In this document: positions 16,549-24,135 of the stretch, one piece after another
Layout: every line of letters begins with the position of its first letter
Numbering within the stretch: the first letter of the stretch is position 1
Source: PALSA-505 sp036267135
Lineage (GTDB): Bacteria > Actinomycetota > Actinomycetes > Streptosporangiales > Streptosporangiaceae
Assembly: GCA_036267135.1 (NCBI GenBank)
Contig: DATAWQ010000014.1
Coordinates: 1-64,000 of the forward strand
Length of the DNA: 64,000 nt
Reading direction: 5' to 3'
Translations under genes and position numbers: made by a program
The notes under the pieces: generated by a model
Seen by the model: the letters and a program-made list of their open reading frames with translations, nothing else
Databases searched by the model: none
Told to the model about the DNA's origin: nothing

Positions 16549-18000
16549 TCAGGCTCCCATCGGGGCTGGCTGGCTGGTGAACGCGACCTCGCGCAGGTCG
16601 CTCCGGGTGGGCCGGAGCGAGGCCGCCTCGGCGTCGCCGACGATGATCAGATCCACGTCCAGGCCGGCCTCGGCGAAGTGCAGGCGGGCGGCGGCCTCGC
16701 CGTACCCGGCGATCGCCGCCTCGGGCAGCGTGAGCCGGATCCGGCCGCCGTCGGGCAGGGCCTCGGCCCGGTAGCGGGCGGGCCAGGGCGAGGCCGGCAG
16801 CGCCTCGATCGCGTCTACGAGCTGCCGGGGCGTGACCACATCGTCTGGGCCGAGCTGGACGAGCTGACTGGCCTTGCCGAGGACCTGGCTCATGCCCGGG
16901 GTGCCCGCCAGTTCGCAGGTCAGCTCCTGGTCGGGCAGGGCCCGGGCCACGTCGCGGGTGTCGTAGCGGAACACCGGCGTGCAGTCGCGGTAGGGGAAGT
17001 ACGGGGTGATCACCACGGTGCCGAGCGCGCCGGGTTCGGCCGGCTCGCCGGTGCGCAGGTCGAGCAGTTCGGTGTACCCGGTGTTGAGATCGTGGTGCAG
17101 GTGATGCTGGCTGCAGGTCTGCCCGGCCACCGGGATTACCTCGGTCATCGTGAACGTGTCCTGGATCCGGGGCACGCCCAGCGTCTGGCAGGCGGCGTGG
17201 GCCAGGCTGGGCGACAGGATCTCCCCGCCCACGCCCACCCGCCGCAGCCGGAAGTCGTCCGGGCCCAGGCCCCGCCGCCGCGCCGTGGTCACCAGCTCGG
17301 CCAGGTAGCTGGGCCAGGTGGCCAGCAGCGTCGCGCCGCTCTCGGTGAGGTTGTCCAGCGCCTCGTCCGGTGTCACCACCCCGAGGAGATTGCAGCCCGC
17401 GCCGGCCAGCCGGCACGAGGCCGCGGCCAGGTGGGTGGCGGCCACCGCCCGGGTGCTGATGTTGACCTGCATGACGTCCTCGGCGCGCAGTTCGTCGCGC
17501 AGCAACCCGGCCAGCGCGCCGAGCGCCGGCCACACTTCCATCTCGAACCGCGACAGCCAGATCTCCACCGGCCGGCCGGTGGTGCCGGTGGTGCGGGTGG
17601 TCAGGTACGGCGAGACGTCGCCACACAGGAAGTCGCGCGGCCGCTCGGTCAGGTCCCGTTTGGTGGTGACCGGCACGGCCCGCATCCCGGCCAAATCCAG
17701 CTTGCCCGGCTCGGCCGACACTGCGGCGAACCGCCGCTGGTAGAACGGCGACTGCACGGCCAGCCTGCGCACGGTACGGCGCAGCGCGCGGGTGGCGAAC
17801 TCCTGCCGGGACCTTTCGTCGGCCAGCGGGCCACCGAGGAACTGCTGTTCGTCCAGGGTGTCGCCGGGTTCGCCGAACTCCGCGAGTGTGGCTCGCACGT
17901 CGTCGATCAGCCTGCCCAGGTTGGCCGCGTTCAGCCGGTGTCCGGTGACCATGCTGATCGCCATCCGGAGCTGCCTGATACCGGTTTCGAACATGCCCAT
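16549..18000 (-). CDS. PaaK-like adenylate-forming ligase (phenylacetate-CoA ligase family)
   Basis: 483 residues. The P-loop TTGTTGRPVE (about 117-126) matches the AMP-binding motif of PaaK-type ligases; DTFTMTEV and FRYDTRDVAR correspond to the later adenylate-binding motifs. The family activates carboxylic acids as acyl-AMP and passes them to CoA or another acceptor. The N-terminal ~110 residues are helical. The substrate cannot be read from sequence. It follows a 31-residue peptide gene after a strong hairpin and is coupled by 1 nt to the GxGD membrane protein, which suggests activation of a peptide, lipid or amino acid rather than aromatic catabolism. GAGGCGGGG precedes the ATG. Confidence 0.8.
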   Translation of the reverse strand: MGMFETGIRQLRMAISMVTGHRLNAANLGRLIDDVRATLAEFGEPGDTLDEQQFLGGPLADERSRQEFATRALRRTVRRLAVQSPFYQRRFAAVSAEPGKLDLAGMRAVPVTTKRDLTERPRDFLCGDVSPYLTTRTTGTTGRPVEIWLSRFEMEVWPALGALAGLLRDELRAEDVMQVNISTRAVAATHLAAASCRLAGAGCNLLGVVTPDEALDNLTESGATLLATWPSYLAELVTTARRRGLGPDDFRLRRVGVGGEILSPSLAHAACQTLGVPRIQDTFTMTEVIPVAGQTCSQHHLHHDLNTGYTELLDLRTGEPAEPGALGTVVITPYFPYRDCTPVFRYDTRDVARALPDQELTCELAGTPGMSQVLGKASQLVQLGPDDVVTPRQLVDAIEALPASPWPARYRAEALPDGGRIRLTLPEAAIAGYGEAAARLHFAEAGLDVDLIIVGDAEAASLRPTRSDLREVAFTSQPAPMGA

Positions 18001-18071
18001 CCCCGCCTCTAAGCTGGGAGCTGAGCCCGGCGCCGCCGCACCTCACGACTGACGCCGGGCCCGGCCAGACC

Positions 18072-18099
18072 CGCCCTGGCGGTTAGCCCCGCCAGGGCG
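18072..18099 (-). terminator. Hairpin between peptide gene and PaaK-like gene (possible attenuator)
   Basis: CCGCCCTGGCGG pairs with CCGCCAGGGCG around a TTAGC loop, 6 bp after the stop of the 31-residue peptide gene. No T-run follows, so partial termination or mRNA 3'-end protection is likely. This would give more peptide than enzyme mRNA. Confidence 0.55.
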
Positions 18100-18105
18100 C
18101 TCGGT

Positions 18106-18201
18106 CTAGAAGGTCGAGCCCACCGGGCTGACGAACAGCACCGCGGACAGCGAACCCATCACGTAACGAACGTGCTTGGCGCAGCTGATGATCGACTTCA
18201 T
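18106..18201 (-). CDS. 31-residue peptide with one cysteine, candidate precursor peptide
   Basis: A complete ORF from ATG (18201) to TAG, preceded by a strong Shine-Dalgarno (GGGAGGGAGG, about 6 nt away). The peptide starts MKSIISCAKHVRYVMG, has one Cys (C7), a basic N-terminal half and a hydrophobic centre, and ends SPVGSTF. It sits between a cupredoxin gene (46 bp upstream) and a hairpin followed by a PaaK-like ligase and a GxGD membrane protein. The strong ribosome site, separate hairpin and conserved-looking context argue for a real gene, perhaps a modified or signalling peptide. No known peptide family is recognised. Confidence 0.6.
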   Translation of the reverse strand: MKSIISCAKHVRYVMGSLSAVLFVSPVGSTF

Positions 18202-18247
18202 GGCAACCTCCCTCCCTCGACTCGTAGCCACCATTTGGGGGTGTAGG

Positions 18248-18622
18248 TCAGGGGATGACGATCACCTTGAGCGTCATATCCGGGTGTACCGAGCAGGTCA
18301 GGTAGAAGGTGCCGGCGGTCGTCCAGGCCCCGGTGGTGTACACGCTGTTCGTCGCCATCAGGTGCCAGCCGGATATCGGGACTCCCCGTGCCGGGCTGAG
18401 AATCTCGCCGCTCTTGCCCGGGCCGATGATGTGCACCCGGTCCGAGCTGTTGAACAGCGTGAGCTTGGCGTCACGGTGGATGGTGACGGTGTCGCGGGAG
18501 AAATCCGTGCCCACCATGCCGACCGCCCCGGGAGGCGGCGACTTCGGCGAGGAGGTGAGGGCGGGTATCAGTAAACCCGCTAACACCCCAGGCACAAGAA
18601 ACAAAATCCGCGGCACACGCAT
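18248..18622 (-). CDS. Exported cupredoxin (type 1 copper protein)
   Basis: 124 residues. An N-terminal signal peptide or anchor (about 5-22) precedes a ~95-residue plastocyanin-like fold. The type 1 copper ligands are all visible: His64 (DRVHIIG), Cys110, His113 and Met116 in YLTCSVHPDM, that is C-x2-H-x2-M. The protein should bind one copper and carry electrons, or hold copper, outside the membrane. It is the first gene of a five-gene co-directional cluster that ends in an SCO1-like protein, another copper/redox fold. A short ribosome site (GAGGAGC) precedes the ATG. Function within the cluster is unknown. Confidence 0.85.
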   Translation of the reverse strand: MRVPRILFLVPGVLAGLLIPALTSSPKSPPPGAVGMVGTDFSRDTVTIHRDAKLTLFNSSDRVHIIGPGKSGEILSPARGVPISGWHLMATNSVYTTGAWTTAGTFYLTCSVHPDMTLKVIVIP

Positions 18623-18802
18623 CGCCAGGGCTCCTCAATACGATCCGGTAACCCGCCTGCCTCGCCGCCACGGCGGTACCCGAAATGCTGGTTCCTGGGA
18701 CGAGACGGTCAAATCATCGCATCAGGTTACAAGTACGTAAAGTACGGACATAGTCACCAGTTGGATAGGTTTAACCGGGAAACTTGCCCAGGATGACCCG
18801 GC

Positions 18803-19189
18803 CTACTCGACGGCGGCCGGCTCCTGCCCGATGAGGAACCGGTAACCCTCGATAACCGCGTCGAACGCGAGTTCGCCCCACGGTCGGGCCGCCAGCGGCG
18901 TGGTCACCACCCCGGCCGCCGGATGCCGCGCGTGCACGGCGGAGATGTCTTCCGAGGCCGGCAGCCTGATGCAGGCGGTCACGCCGGCGCCTCGGTGCTC
19001 GCGGGACCGGGCCGGCAGCCACTGCTCCTCGGCGGTCCCCAGGTGCACCTGCGCGTCACCCAGCGCGACCAGCGCCATCCGGTCGCCGGACTCCTGGGGA
19101 GTGGCGAACACCAGCCGCCAGCCCAGCCGCCCGACGTAGAAATCGGCGCTGTCGTAGGGGTCATCGCACGCCAGAAACACCGAAATCAT
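18803..19189 (-). CDS. VOC (glyoxalase/bleomycin-resistance fold) protein
   Basis: 128 residues from the ATG at 19189 (MISVFLACDDPYDSA). It has the VOC pattern of two beta-alpha-beta-beta-beta units: SADFYVGRLGWRLVF, then VALGDAQVHLG, and ending FDAVIEGYRFLIGQE. These proteins bind small molecules, often with a metal; no specific activity can be assigned. A longer in-frame ORF (to 19585) overlaps other genes and is not supported. It stands ~110 bp from the whiJ-type locus, separated by a strong hairpin. Confidence 0.75.
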   Translation of the reverse strand: MISVFLACDDPYDSADFYVGRLGWRLVFATPQESGDRMALVALGDAQVHLGTAEEQWLPARSREHRGAGVTACIRLPASEDISAVHARHPAAGVVTTPLAARPWGELAFDAVIEGYRFLIGQEPAAVE

Positions 19190-19245
19190 GGCCCCGCCCC
19201 TAACGGCCCGCCCCCCGGCGGCCCGGACGGAGCCCAGACGTGGTG

Positions 19246-19291
19246 GCCGCGCGGCCGGCCCTCGCGGGCTGGGACAGGCCGGCCGCGCGGC
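19246..19291 (-). terminator. Strong hairpin terminator
   Basis: GCCGCGCGGCCGGCC (19246-19260) pairs perfectly with its reverse complement at 19277-19291 around a 16-nt loop. It lies 5 bp after the stop of the 64-residue gene and before the VOC gene, so it likely ends the ATPase transcript. Confidence 0.65.
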
Positions 19292-19295
19292 GTTC

Positions 19296-19490
19296 TCAGG
19301 AGCCGCCCTCCCGCTCCTTGATCTTGGTGGCCAGCTCGTCCAGGTCGCGCGCCAGCACCCGCGGCGCGTTGTCGTCCCCGCGCGGCCACGCGTAATACCC
19401 GCCGTCCAGGCACGGCCCGACGATCCACCACCGCTTCGCGAGTACCCGGACGGCCTCGGGCATCTCCGGTTCAGCCACGGCAGGTTCCAC
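19296..19490 (-). CDS. Small hypothetical protein coupled to the anti-sigma-like ATPase
   Basis: 64 residues from a GTG that overlaps the end of the ATPase gene by 20 nt, which suggests coupled translation. Sequence includes VRVLAKRWWIVGPCLDGGYY and a charged helical C-terminus (RDLDELATKIKEREGGS). Small proteins of this kind often follow RsbW-like ATPases in actinomycete regulatory loci. There is no signal peptide or known motif; function is unknown. Confidence 0.6.
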   Translation of the reverse strand: MEPAVAEPEMPEAVRVLAKRWWIVGPCLDGGYYAWPRGDDNAPRVLARDLDELATKIKEREGGS

Positions 19491-20010
19491 CCTGGGTGTT
19501 CATCGCATCCGCCGGCGACCCGGCTTCCTGGGGCCATGCGGTTTCCTGACACAACATGGTTTCCTGAACGGCTGCGCCGGGCCACCCGAACCGCACCCAG
19601 ACCGTTCGCCCGGCGTCACCGCCCGCGACACCCCAGTTCGCCTCGCCGGCCAGGCCCGCGACCACCGCCAGCCCACGCCCATGTTCGTGGTCACACGGCT
19701 GTACCTCCCAGCGCCCACCGGCGTCGTCCACCTCGACCCGCAGGTCAGTGCCGGGCCGGGCCACCACCCGGACGGTGAACACCCCGCCCGGCACGCCCGA
19801 CCTGGTGTGGCTGATCGCGTTGGCGACCAGTTCGGACGCGGCCAGCACCAGATCGTCGGTCACGGCGGACGGCGGCAGTGCGCCCCGGACGAACGCCCGC
19901 GCGGCCCCGGCCTGGTCCGGCCGCCCAGGAAAGGACCGGCTGAATTCGCGCCCCACCACGGGTTCGGCCACCCGCAACCGCGGCGGGTGCGCGGTCATAC
20001 CTGTATTCAT
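19471..20010 (-). CDS. RsbW/SpoIIAB-like ATP-binding regulatory protein
   Basis: 179 residues from the ATG at 20010; other in-frame starts lie at 20076 and 19998. GHKL-ATPase signatures are visible: LVLAASELVANAISH (N-box), VEVDDAGGRWEV (G1) and HEHGRGLAVV (G2). The fold is that of anti-sigma serine kinases. In actinomycetes many such proteins lie beside an XRE regulator and a DUF397 gene, as here, in whiJ/abaA-type loci that tune development and antibiotic production. It is divergent from the XRE gene across a ~250-bp AT-richer promoter region. The ~33-residue C-terminal tail is unusual. Confidence 0.82.
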   Translation of the reverse strand: MNTGMTAHPPRLRVAEPVVGREFSRSFPGRPDQAGAARAFVRGALPPSAVTDDLVLAASELVANAISHTRSGVPGGVFTVRVVARPGTDLRVEVDDAGGRWEVQPCDHEHGRGLAVVAGLAGEANWGVAGGDAGRTVWVRFGWPGAAVQETMLCQETAWPQEAGSPADAMNTQGGTCRG

Positions 20011-20264
20011 GCCTCCTGCCTGTCTCCCCCTGATCACCGGCGCCGCGAAGCCCGCGATTCGCGTCCGCACCGTCATTGGTCACTGTCCGTACGATCCCGA
20101 CCTCGTACTGGTATGCAGCCAAGCATCTATGGATCAACTCTGCAAGCTTTCAAAAAGAAATAGTTTGATCAGACAGTGTTACTCTAGAAATCCCATTGCA
20201 CACCGGGTGATCGGACCCTTTCAAAATGGAGGTTCTGCACCTTTCATTTCGGAGGCAGGCACAC

Positions 20265-21146
20265 ATGTCCGAAACGACCGGTTCCACCGTTCCGCGCCGC
20301 CAACTCGGCCGACACCTACGCGAACTGCGTAACATGCAGCGGCTGACTGTCAAAGCGGCCGCCGACAGGCTGGAGTGGTCCGAGACCAAGATCTGGCGGA
20401 TCGAGACTGGACAGACATCGCTGCGCAGCCTCGACGTGGAGGCGATGTGTCGCATCTACGACGCTCCGCAGCACCTCACCGAAGCCCTGATGGGCTTGGC
20501 CAAGGAGACCAAGGCGAAGGGTTGGTGGGCGTCTTACGGAGAGGTCGTGCCTGCCGGCTTCAACTTGTACATCGGGCTAGAGGAGGCAGCTTCAGAAATC
20601 TGCATGTATGAACCAGCTCTTCTGCCAGGACTGTTTCAGACCGAAGAGTATGCAAGCGCTGTGATCAAGGGGCATTGTCGCGATCTCGACGAGGAGGAGG
20701 TCCGTCGCCGAATACGGGTACGTACGGCACGGCAGGCGCTGATACGGCGTACCACAGCGCCGCTGGACCTGCGAGTGGTCATCGCAGAGGACGTATTGCA
20801 CCAGCCGGTTGGCGGTCACGATGTGATGGCACGCCAGCTCGAGCGCCTCATGGAGATGTCAGTCCTTCCCAGCGTGTCGCTGCATGTCTTGCCGTTTGGC
20901 GTCGGAATGCACGACGGGCTGGTAACTGGCCACTTCGTTGTCTTGCGCTTTCCTCCGAGTGGCGTTGGCACGGATCGCGAGCCTCCTATCGTGTACACAG
21001 ATGGTTTCACCGGATCCCTCTACCTGGACAAACCCCATGAGGTCGACCGCTACGCCGAGGCATATGAGCGGATCTGGAGCGTTTCGCTGGACGAATCGAG
21101 ATCGCAGGAAGTCATCCAACGAGTGGCCAAGGAGCTAGGACAGTGA
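20265..21146 (+). CDS. XRE-family regulator with DUF5753 sensor domain (WhiJ type)
   Basis: 293 residues from the ATG at 20265, with GGAGG nine bases upstream. A helix-turn-helix lies at ~12-65 (LGRHLRELRNMQRLTVKAAA, then SETKIWRIETGQ). The DUF5753 region follows (~85-280) with the typical EPALLPGLFQTEEYA and LRVVIAEDVLHQPVGG. Family members regulate development in Streptomyces together with a downstream DUF397 partner. Here the partner starts inside the stop codon (GTGA overlap at 21143-21146). Base composition is visibly less GC-rich than in flanking genes. It is probably autoregulated with the divergent ATPase gene. Confidence 0.9.
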   Translation: MSETTGSTVPRRQLGRHLRELRNMQRLTVKAAADRLEWSETKIWRIETGQTSLRSLDVEAMCRIYDAPQHLTEALMGLAKETKAKGWWASYGEVVPAGFNLYIGLEEAASEICMYEPALLPGLFQTEEYASAVIKGHCRDLDEEEVRRRIRVRTARQALIRRTTAPLDLRVVIAEDVLHQPVGGHDVMARQLERLMEMSVLPSVSLHVLPFGVGMHDGLVTGHFVVLRFPPSGVGTDREPPIVYTDGFTGSLYLDKPHEVDRYAEAYERIWSVSLDESRSQEVIQRVAKELGQ

Positions 21147-21400
21147 ACACGGCTGAAATTCCAGTTACCGCTTGGCGTAAGAGCCGCCATAGCAGTGGGA
21201 CTGGTGAATGCGTCGAGATAGGGACCTGGCGCAAAAGCCGTCAGAGCAACGCGGACAACGAGTGTGTCGAGGTCGCGGCGTGGCCCGATGGGCCGCAGGT
21301 GTCCATCCGGGACAGCAAGGACCCCGACGGGCCCGCGCTGACCGTGACCCCGGCCGACTGGCGCTCGTTCATGTCCAGGATCAAGGTCAGCCACCACTAA
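21143..21400 (+). CDS. DUF397 protein with duplicated N-terminal motif
   Basis: 85 residues; the GTG overlaps the stop of the XRE gene by 4 nt, so translation is coupled. The DUF397 pattern is WRKSRxS...ECVEV, then IRDSKDPDGPALTVTPADW. The first part is present twice in tandem (WRKSRHSSGTGECVEIG, then WRKSRQSNADNECVEVA), whereas one copy is normal. DUF397 proteins act with the upstream XRE regulator, probably as antagonists. The duplication looks like a recent 54-bp tandem event that diverged. Confidence 0.88.
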   Translation: MNTAEIPVTAWRKSRHSSGTGECVEIGTWRKSRQSNADNECVEVAAWPDGPQVSIRDSKDPDGPALTVTPADWRSFMSRIKVSHH

Positions 21401-21427
21401 CCACCGTCACTTGCTCCTACCACAGGT

Positions 21428-21477
21428 TATGGTTGCCGCAAGGTGACCCTACTATAGGTAGCGTTGTGGCAACCATA
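21428..21477. repeat. Short palindromic element, copy B (related to 4466-4513)
   Basis: TATGGTTGCCGCAA (21428-21441) and TTGTGGCAACCATA (21464-21477) form a near-perfect 14-bp terminal inverted repeat (one mismatch) around 22 bp. In reverse orientation it matches copy A at about 80% by eye. It sits between the DUF397 gene and the start of a truncated-looking NHL gene. Confidence 0.55.
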
Positions 21478-22630
21478 CACGGGATGGGTAACTGTTGATT
21501 GCTGCAGTGCCCTCAACCGGCGGTGCCGACGGCACGCAGGCGACGAGTTCTTCGCCGACAGCGGGTTCGACTCTAACCTGGTGCAGATGGTGCCGGCGAG
21601 TTCGGGCACCTATTTCGGGCAGCCGATGACCGCCGGGCACATCTACACCGTGGCCGGTGATGGCAGCTTCGGACTCTCCGGCAATGGAGGACTGGCCACC
21701 CGCGCGGAACTCGCGGGAGTGGGGGGTGTGGCGGTGGACGCCGCAGGCAACCTGGTCATCGCGGATTCGCTGAACTCGCGGGTCCGGGTGGTCGCGGCCT
21801 CCTCGGGGACGTTCTACGGGCAGCCGATGACCACCGGGCACATCTACACCGTGGCCGGCGGCGGACAGCGGAGGGCCAGCGGCGTTCCCGCTAAACGCGC
21901 CTACCTGCCCGCGCCGGACGGCCTGGCGATCGACGGCTCGGGGAACCTGGTGATCGCCGAGCACGACGGCTGCGACGTGGCGGTCGTCGCACAGAGCAAC
22001 GGCACGTTCTACGGCCAGGCGATGACCACCGGTAACCTCTATATCGTCGCCGGTAACGGGTCCTGCAGCCCGTACGGCGGCGACGGCGGCCCGGCTCTGG
22101 ACGCCGCGTTCGTCCCCACCGGCCTCGCCGTAGACGGCCACGGCAACCTGATCATCGACGACACCGAGGACGCGCGGATCCGGGTGGTCGCGGCCTCCCC
22201 GGGGACGTTCTACGGGCAGCCGATGACCGCCGGGGACATCTACACGGTCGCCGGTGACGGCACGGACGGCTTCTCCGGTGACGGCGGGCCGGGCACCGCC
22301 GCCGAGATCGACACGGACAGCTCCAACTTCCTGTGTGGCGGCGTGGCGGTGGACGCCGCGGGGAACCTGCTGATCGCCGACACCTTTAACTACCGGGTCC
22401 GGGTGGTCGCGGCCTCGTCAGGAACGTTCTACGAGCAGCCGATGACCGCCGGAGACATCTACACCGTGGCCGGCGGTGGCGGTGCGAATGGCCGGGGCGA
22501 CGGCGGGCCCGCCACCAGCGCCGGGTTCGCCAACCCCGTTTTCGTGGCGGTGAACCCTGCGGGTGACCTGCTCATCTCGGACCGCAACGACGCCCGGGTC
22601 CGGATGGTGACGGGCGGCCCCACGGGATAG
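21464..22630 (+). CDS. NHL-repeat protein, probably 5'-truncated
   Basis: 388 residues from a TTG that lies inside a palindromic element. Five repeats of ~60 residues carry the pattern SSGTFYGQPMTxGxIYTVAGxG plus VAVDAAGNLVIADSxNxRVRVV, which are NHL beta-propeller blades. Exported NHL proteins of this type normally start with a signal peptide; none is present, and the first ~35 residues are not repeat-like. The intact frame through all repeats argues for recent loss of the 5' end, perhaps linked to the element. The propeller would bind protein or carbohydrate. It may be expressed poorly or not at all. Confidence 0.65.
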   Translation: MWQPYTGWVTVDCCSALNRRCRRHAGDEFFADSGFDSNLVQMVPASSGTYFGQPMTAGHIYTVAGDGSFGLSGNGGLATRAELAGVGGVAVDAAGNLVIADSLNSRVRVVAASSGTFYGQPMTTGHIYTVAGGGQRRASGVPAKRAYLPAPDGLAIDGSGNLVIAEHDGCDVAVVAQSNGTFYGQAMTTGNLYIVAGNGSCSPYGGDGGPALDAAFVPTGLAVDGHGNLIIDDTEDARIRVVAASPGTFYGQPMTAGDIYTVAGDGTDGFSGDGGPGTAAEIDTDSSNFLCGGVAVDAAGNLLIADTFNYRVRVVAASSGTFYEQPMTAGDIYTVAGGGGANGRGDGGPATSAGFANPVFVAVNPAGDLLISDRNDARVRMVTGGPTG

Positions 22631-22856
22631 CCGCCGCCGAACGCCCGTGGTCTGGCCAGCCGTGGTCTGGCCAGCCGCGCCGCCCAGCGCCCCGGTTTCC
22701 GCGCTGGGTGGCGCGGCGGACCGGGGCGGTGGCGCGCGGGCTGGGTTTCTTTCGTTGTGTTCACGTCCGGGCCGTTTGGGGGCGACAGCGGTGGGTCGAG
22801 CCCGTTAATTATGTTGGTGGTTTTGGATTGAGACTTGATCGTCATGAATTGATTTC

Positions 22857-23564
22857 GTGAGTTACACCGGCCGAAGAACCATCAAGTTAGGCTTTACGCC
22901 CATGGACGCTGGCCTGGGTGATTTCGGGACGGTGACGAGTCGGCTCGCGACCCAGGCACGGCTGCTGGCCTCGCAGGCCGCGGCCGGGCCGGCCGGGGCG
23001 GGCTTCGGCGTGCCCGGGGGGTTCGGGACGCCGGATCAGCCGCCGGACCTGGCGGCGGTGCGGATGGCCAGAGAACTGGGCAAGCTGTCGCTGGCCGCGT
23101 TGCGGCTGGCGGTGGAGCGGGCGCAGTCCGGCGGGCATAGCTGGGAGGAGATCGGCGGGCAGCTCGGGGTGAGCCCGCAGGCCGCCTACCAGCGCTTCGG
23201 GCGCCGGCCCGTGCCGTCGGCGGAACCGGCGGCGCCGGTGGTGACCGACGCGGCCGGCCGGGCGGTGGCGGTGCTGGCCGACTGGTTCGAGGAGCGCTAC
23301 GACGCGGTGGCCGCGACGTTCGACGAGACCATGGCGCGGACGTTCCCGCCGGACGGGCTGGCGGCGGCGCGGGCCCAGGTTGAGGCCACGGCCGGGCCGT
23401 ACCAGCGGCTGGGGGACGCCGATCCGCTGGTCCGGCAGGCGGGCGAGTACACGGTGGCCGACGTGCCGCTGGTGTTCGGGACCGGGCTGTTGAAGGGCCG
23501 GGTGTCGTTCGACCGGTCCGGCCAGGTGGCCGGTCTGTACGTGCTGCCGCCCGGCACGCCCTGA
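22857..23564 (+). CDS. Helix-turn-helix protein with DUF3887-like C-terminus
   Basis: 235 residues from a GTG; an alternative ATG lies at 22902 and neither has a clear ribosome site. Residues ~70-120 contain a helix-turn-helix of the form SWEEIGGQLGVSPQAAYQRF. The C-terminal ~95 residues (YDAVAATFDETMARTF to GRVSFDRSGQVAGLYVLPP) match the DUF3887 pattern, a small cystatin-like alpha+beta fold found in stress proteins and hydrolases. A DNA-binding sensor role is plausible. It stands alone, with ~225 bp upstream holding only a short tandem repeat (22647-22676). Confidence 0.7.
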   Translation: MSYTGRRTIKLGFTPMDAGLGDFGTVTSRLATQARLLASQAAAGPAGAGFGVPGGFGTPDQPPDLAAVRMARELGKLSLAALRLAVERAQSGGHSWEEIGGQLGVSPQAAYQRFGRRPVPSAEPAAPVVTDAAGRAVAVLADWFEERYDAVAATFDETMARTFPPDGLAAARAQVEATAGPYQRLGDADPLVRQAGEYTVADVPLVFGTGLLKGRVSFDRSGQVAGLYVLPPGTP

Positions 23565-23667
23565 GACCCGTTTCGCACCGCCATGATTTATGCCGGCGGG
23601 CCGATGCCGCGGTGCGCCGTCTACGCCCTGCGGTCTCCTTATGACGTTTTCTGTATCCTCTGGGGGT

Positions 23668-24135
23668 ATGGCCAAACTCTTGGGCCGCCTGCTGGGTGCG
23701 AAGGAACGCCAGCCCGCCGACCTGATCACCGGCGTGGCCGGGCCCGGCAAGAAGGGCGGATGGTCGGTGGTATGGGCGGGCGACGGTAGCTGGCCGCCGC
23801 GCGTACACGCCGAAACCTTGACGCAGGCGGCGGACCAGGCAGCGGAAGCGGTCACCGCGCTCTATGCCCAGGTCCCGCCGGTAGACGGCGCCAATTTCCA
23901 GCTCGCCATCTACCCGTGGGACTACCAGGGCGGTCCGATGTTCGACGTCAGCGGGGGCGCGGGCGCGTACACGGCGCACGACATCCAGGGCAGTGATCAG
24001 TCGGTCTCCGGGGCCACGCTCGAAGAGCTAGTGGAAGCGGTGCACCGGCTCGCCGACGTTCCGGACGGCGGCTCGATGTTCCGCTGGATACGTCAGGTAG
24101 CGACGCTTCCACTTCCGGCCAGGCCCCAGGGCTAA
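23668..24135 (+). CDS. Hypothetical cytoplasmic protein
   Basis: 155 residues from the ATG at 23668 (MAKLLGRLLG); GGGGG precedes it closely. No signal peptide, helix or known motif is recognised. The middle (NFQLAIYPWDYQGGPMFDVS) is aromatic-rich, and the C-terminus is helical. Its stop overlaps by 4 nt the stop of the convergent gene of the ESX-like cassette (CTAA serves both strands). Function is unknown. Confidence 0.6.
   Translation: MAKLLGRLLGAKERQPADLITGVAGPGKKGGWSVVWAGDGSWPPRVHAETLTQAADQAAEAVTALYAQVPPVDGANFQLAIYPWDYQGGPMFDVSGGAGAYTAHDIQGSDQSVSGATLEELVEAVHRLADVPDGGSMFRWIRQVATLPLPARPQG

Noticed and set aside
16546..18012. Long plus-strand ORF (488 aa) opposite the PaaK-like gene
   Set aside because: It is the antisense shadow of a gene with clear AMP-binding motifs; its translation is Arg/Gly/His-rich without family motifs.
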